Below are positions 41,677 through 43,879 of a DNA stretch of 43,879 nucleotides, one piece after another. Both the position numbers and the translations under genes were made by a program. The stretch covers positions 1-43,879 of the forward strand of contig CANGGL010000007.1 in NCBI GenBank assembly GCA_947453465.1. Direction: 5' to 3'. Numbering within the stretch: the first letter of the stretch is position 1; each line of letters opens with the position of its first letter. Origin of the DNA: Microbacteriaceae bacterium (GTDB lineage: Bacteria; Actinomycetota; Actinomycetes; Actinomycetales; Microbacteriaceae). The notes under the pieces were generated by a model, which was given only the letters and a program-made list of their open reading frames with translations, did not search any database and was not told the DNA's origin.

Positions 41677-42471
41677 TCATTCGACTGAATCCCAAAAATT
41701 GGCTACCAGGTTGGCCGTTTCAATTGGCTGATCTTCATTTGGGCAGTGCCCAGCATCGGCAATTATCTTGATATCAGTGCCTAGGTCAGTCGCCATTTGT
41801 GCCTGCAAATCGTGCGGCCAGGCATCGTCATTTGCGCCACGAATTACCTGAACCGGCAGACGGGTGGACTTCACCCGTTCCACCACCGATGGCTCAAACA
41901 TCAGGTGTCTCGCGTGAGTGATGATCGAGTTTTTGTCACTGGCAAACCAGCGGCGCTGTTTGAGCGAACCGGTTTCGTTTCCTGGTTTTTGTGATTCACC
42001 GTTTGCCTCCCATAGGTCAGCCATAGAGTGGTCGCCTAGATACTCGATGTCGGCGGCTAGAGGCGTCCACTCAGGCATGCCGTGTGGACCACTACAAAAG
42101 ATTGTGAGCGATGACCACTCATCTGGGTATTCAACCGCTGCGCGCTGAGCTACCAGCCCGCCGAAAGAGTGGCCAAACAGGTGAGGCTTCTGTAACCCAA
42201 AGTGCTGTGCCAGGGCCAGGTGATCTTGAGCCAAAGAAAGAATCTTGTAGTTTTCTGCATCTGCGGAATGATCAGACTCGAATTGACCACGGTTGTCTGA
42301 GGTCACCACGCGATAGCCCATTTCGGCCAGCTGCGGACCGATGAGCGCAAAGTCTTCCTTGCTACCGGTGTAACCGTGGATCAGGATTGCATCGGCCTTG
42401 TGAACGGCAGGCTCATAAACGCGAACAGCCAGATCTCCCCCGCGAATTGAAACTTTTTCTGTCATGCTCAT
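41677..42471 (-). CDS. Alpha/beta hydrolase
   Basis: A 264-aa serine hydrolase of the alpha/beta fold. The oxyanion segment is ILIHGYTGSKEDF and the nucleophile elbow is LFGHSFGGLVAQ. The acid is probably in VIRGANDDAWPHD and the catalytic His in IADAGHCPNEDQP. A lid with LKQRRWFASDKN lies between. The substrate is unknown (ester, lactone or similar). The ATG at 42471 overlaps the GH27 stop (TGATG); a TTG immediately before and an ATG at 42465 are alternatives. It is probably co-transcribed with the alpha-galactosidase. Confidence 0.85.
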   Translation of the reverse strand: MSMTEKVSIRGGDLAVRVYEPAVHKADAILIHGYTGSKEDFALIGPQLAEMGYRVVTSDNRGQFESDHSADAENYKILSLAQDHLALAQHFGLQKPHLFGHSFGGLVAQRAAVEYPDEWSSLTIFCSGPHGMPEWTPLAADIEYLGDHSMADLWEANGESQKPGNETGSLKQRRWFASDKNSIITHARHLMFEPSVVERVKSTRLPVQVIRGANDDAWPHDLQAQMATDLGTDIKIIADAGHCPNEDQPIETANLVANFWDSVE

Positions 42472-43589
42472 CAACTTAGCCTCAACAGGATCGCCCCGTG
42501 CGGCTCAACCTCAACAGATGAAGCGGCGCTGATTTCATCGCCAGACCAAACATCCTTGGCCGTTGAATAAGCGCCGAGCGTTTGCTCAAGGTTGAATGTC
42601 CCAGCCGAGCCCGAACGGTTGAGCAACACTGCTGCTACCCCGCCACCTGCTTCTTGCGACATTCGCTTCGACCAAACCTGCAAATTACCACCATGCCAAG
42701 TCAGCTTGCCTTGCTCACCCGACCAGTCTTGATCTATTTCAATAACTCCCGGGTGAATCAACAACTCGCGAACCTCGTCGGTCATGCGAGTCAGATCATT
42801 GCCGGCCATTAGTGGCGCATTCAGCACCGCCCATAAAAAGAAGTGCGCTCGGTTTTCAGCCGAGGTCAAGTCACCGTTTCCTACCTGCAACATATCAGGG
42901 TCATTCCAGGCACCTGGGCGCGAGTATGGATATAGTTCTTTTTGGAGGTCGAGAGTTCGCATCAAAGAACCCCAATCGGCAAAAAGATCGTCGGTTGTTC
43001 GCCACATGTTGGTGAACTCTGGCGCCCACTTATGCGGCTGATAGAGGCCATATTCAGAGATTGAATAGACTATGTCACGGCCGGTCGCCTGCAGTTCATC
43101 TGCCATCTTTTTGAAGGCAATCTGAGGGTCGAGGCCGTCGTTTAGGTGTGCTCGACACCAGTCGTACTTCACAAAATCAACGCCCCACTCGGCGAAGGCT
43201 TCGGCGTCGACTCGTTCATGATTCAACGAACCTAGGTCACCGGCTACGTAATCGTCATACTGCTGAGCGCAGGTTAGCGTCCCCGGCACCGAGTAAATGC
43301 CGAACTTTAGACCCAGCGCCTTAACATCACTAACCAGCTGAGGGATTCCGTGCCTGAATCGAAGAGCATGCCCTTGAAGCCGCCCTTGCCAGTCGCGGCG
43401 AGCATTTTGATAGCCATCATCGAGCACGAAGTATTCATAGCCCGCGGCAAGCATTCCAGTGTCAACCATCGCTTGAGCCTGGGCTAACATCGTCTGCTCG
43501 GTCACTCGTGAAAAATCCGCGCGATTTTTGTCATTCAGTCCGTAGTTCCAAGAATTCCAACCCATTGGAGGTCTATTCGCGAGAGTCAA
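42471..43589 (-). CDS. GH27 alpha-galactosidase
   Basis: A 372-aa glycoside hydrolase of family 27 (clan GH-D). The N-terminal RPPMGWNSWNYGLND and YEYFVLDDGYQN are diagnostic. The nucleophile Asp is in VDFVKYDWCRAHL and the acid/base Asp in SRPGAWNDPDMLQVGN. A small beta-sandwich domain forms the C-terminus (about residues 290-372). No signal peptide is seen, so it should act in the cytoplasm on imported alpha-galactosides. The TTG start, preceded by GGGGAG, overlaps the stop of the upstream membrane-protein gene (TTGA). Confidence 0.93.
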   Translation of the reverse strand: MTLANRPPMGWNSWNYGLNDKNRADFSRVTEQTMLAQAQAMVDTGMLAAGYEYFVLDDGYQNARRDWQGRLQGHALRFRHGIPQLVSDVKALGLKFGIYSVPGTLTCAQQYDDYVAGDLGSLNHERVDAEAFAEWGVDFVKYDWCRAHLNDGLDPQIAFKKMADELQATGRDIVYSISEYGLYQPHKWAPEFTNMWRTTDDLFADWGSLMRTLDLQKELYPYSRPGAWNDPDMLQVGNGDLTSAENRAHFFLWAVLNAPLMAGNDLTRMTDEVRELLIHPGVIEIDQDWSGEQGKLTWHGGNLQVWSKRMSQEAGGGVAAVLLNRSGSAGTFNLEQTLGAYSTAKDVWSGDEISAASSVEVEPHGAILLRLS

Positions 43590-43879
43590 TTTGCTCCCCT
43601 TCTGGTTCTAAATGGCTGCTTGCCATTGGCTTTTAAGAAATCTAGAAAAATCACCACGAAGGCCAGCGTGTGTATTGCAATAATCAACCAAACCACCCAT
43701 TCGGTGCGAGCGAAAGACGCATCCAGGCGAACCCACTCGATGGCATAAAACTCGGGCGGCTGTCCCGTCACCGCGATCATCTGATTCGAGACGAAGTCAC
43801 CAGCCTTCAGCACTGCCGAACCTGCGACAGGCGAAGAAGTGGCTGAAACTGTTTCGACACCTAAATCCGCTGCCAAAAT
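43586..43879 (-). CDS. C-terminal part of an unidentified membrane protein (5' truncated by window)
   Basis: The frame is open to the window edge, so the start lies outside, although a TTG at 43876 could formally begin it. The visible 98 residues hold an extracytoplasmic stretch followed by one membrane helix (EWVVWLIIAIHTLAFVVIFL) and a basic tail (KQPFRTRRGAN). No family is recognised. It overlaps the alpha-galactosidase start by 4 nt and probably shares its operon. Confidence 0.6.
   Translation of the reverse strand: MLAADLGVETVSATSSPVAGSAVLKAGDFVSNQMIAVTGQPPEFYAIEWVRLDASFARTEWVVWLIIAIHTLAFVVIFLDFLKANGKQPFRTRRGAN

Noticed and set aside
1-43879. Mobile elements, prophage, toxin-antitoxin or defence islands
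   Set aside because: No transposase, integrase, phage structural, restriction or toxin gene is recognised, and no terminal repeats or target duplications were noticed.

Overview
This window looks like the chromosome of a small-genome, moderate-GC actinobacterium, most likely a member of the Microbacteriaceae and possibly the freshwater Luna lineage (Rhodoluna/Aquiluna type). That placement is inferred from these signs: actinobacterial PHO boxes (11-bp direct repeats of GTTCACC type) in front of pst and phoU; gpm-phoU-senX3-regX3 clustering; a GlnR-type orphan regulator; a ppk-mutT1 pair of mycobacterial type; a tRNA without encoded CCA; many ATGA/TAATG gene overlaps; and many start codons lying 6-7 nt after a TAnnnT -10 box (leaderless mRNAs). 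No insertion sequence, phage, CRISPR array or integration site was seen. All of it reads as compact core-type chromosome.

Layout. 1-2.9 kb: the 3' end of an unknown gene, then regX3-senX3 (minus) divergent from phoU (plus). 2.9-4.6 kb: gpmA divergent from a methyltransferase whose coding region contains an (ACC/ACT GGC)n hexanucleotide repeat. 4.6-9.7 kb: the phosphate operon pstC-pstA-pstB-pstS plus a second, divergent PstS-like lipoprotein, with PHO boxes before pstC and before pstS. 9.8-13 kb: a minus-strand group of FUSC transporter, YgfZ, nitrobindin-like protein and two small membrane proteins. 13-20.6 kb: a plus-strand group of GlnR-like regulator, polyphosphate kinase, Nudix/histidine-phosphatase fusion (MutT1 type), SDR-DUF2867 protein, EamA transporter and MetZ. 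20.6-25 kb: a MalY/PatB lyase and glpD (minus) divergent from glpK, then tRNA-Lys(UUU).

25-36.5 kb holds a complete monoderm type IV pilus operon on the minus strand: pilB, pilT, pilC, major pilin, two minor pilins, a large PilX-like protein with a bactofilin-like beta-helix, pilD, pilM, pilN and pilO. It is headed by an amino-acid-type solute-binding lipoprotein that has no transporter genes beside it. There is no PilQ/PilP, as expected without an outer membrane. PilT is present, so retractable pili (twitching, adhesion or DNA uptake) are likely.

36.6-41.7 kb looks like a nitrogen-compound module. An NCS1 nucleobase/allantoin-type permease, an agmatinase-family ureohydrolase, an NTF2-like protein and a PaiB-like flavin protein (minus) are divergent from a KynB-like cyclase/amidohydrolase and an XRE-cupin regulator (plus), with two small palindromes between the two halves. 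41.7-43.9 kb: an alpha/beta hydrolase, a GH27 alpha-galactosidase and the end of an unidentified membrane protein.

The strongest themes are phosphate homeostasis (sensing, high-affinity uptake, polyphosphate storage), a full type IV pilus machine with unusual passengers, and a small catabolic module of unknown substrate.
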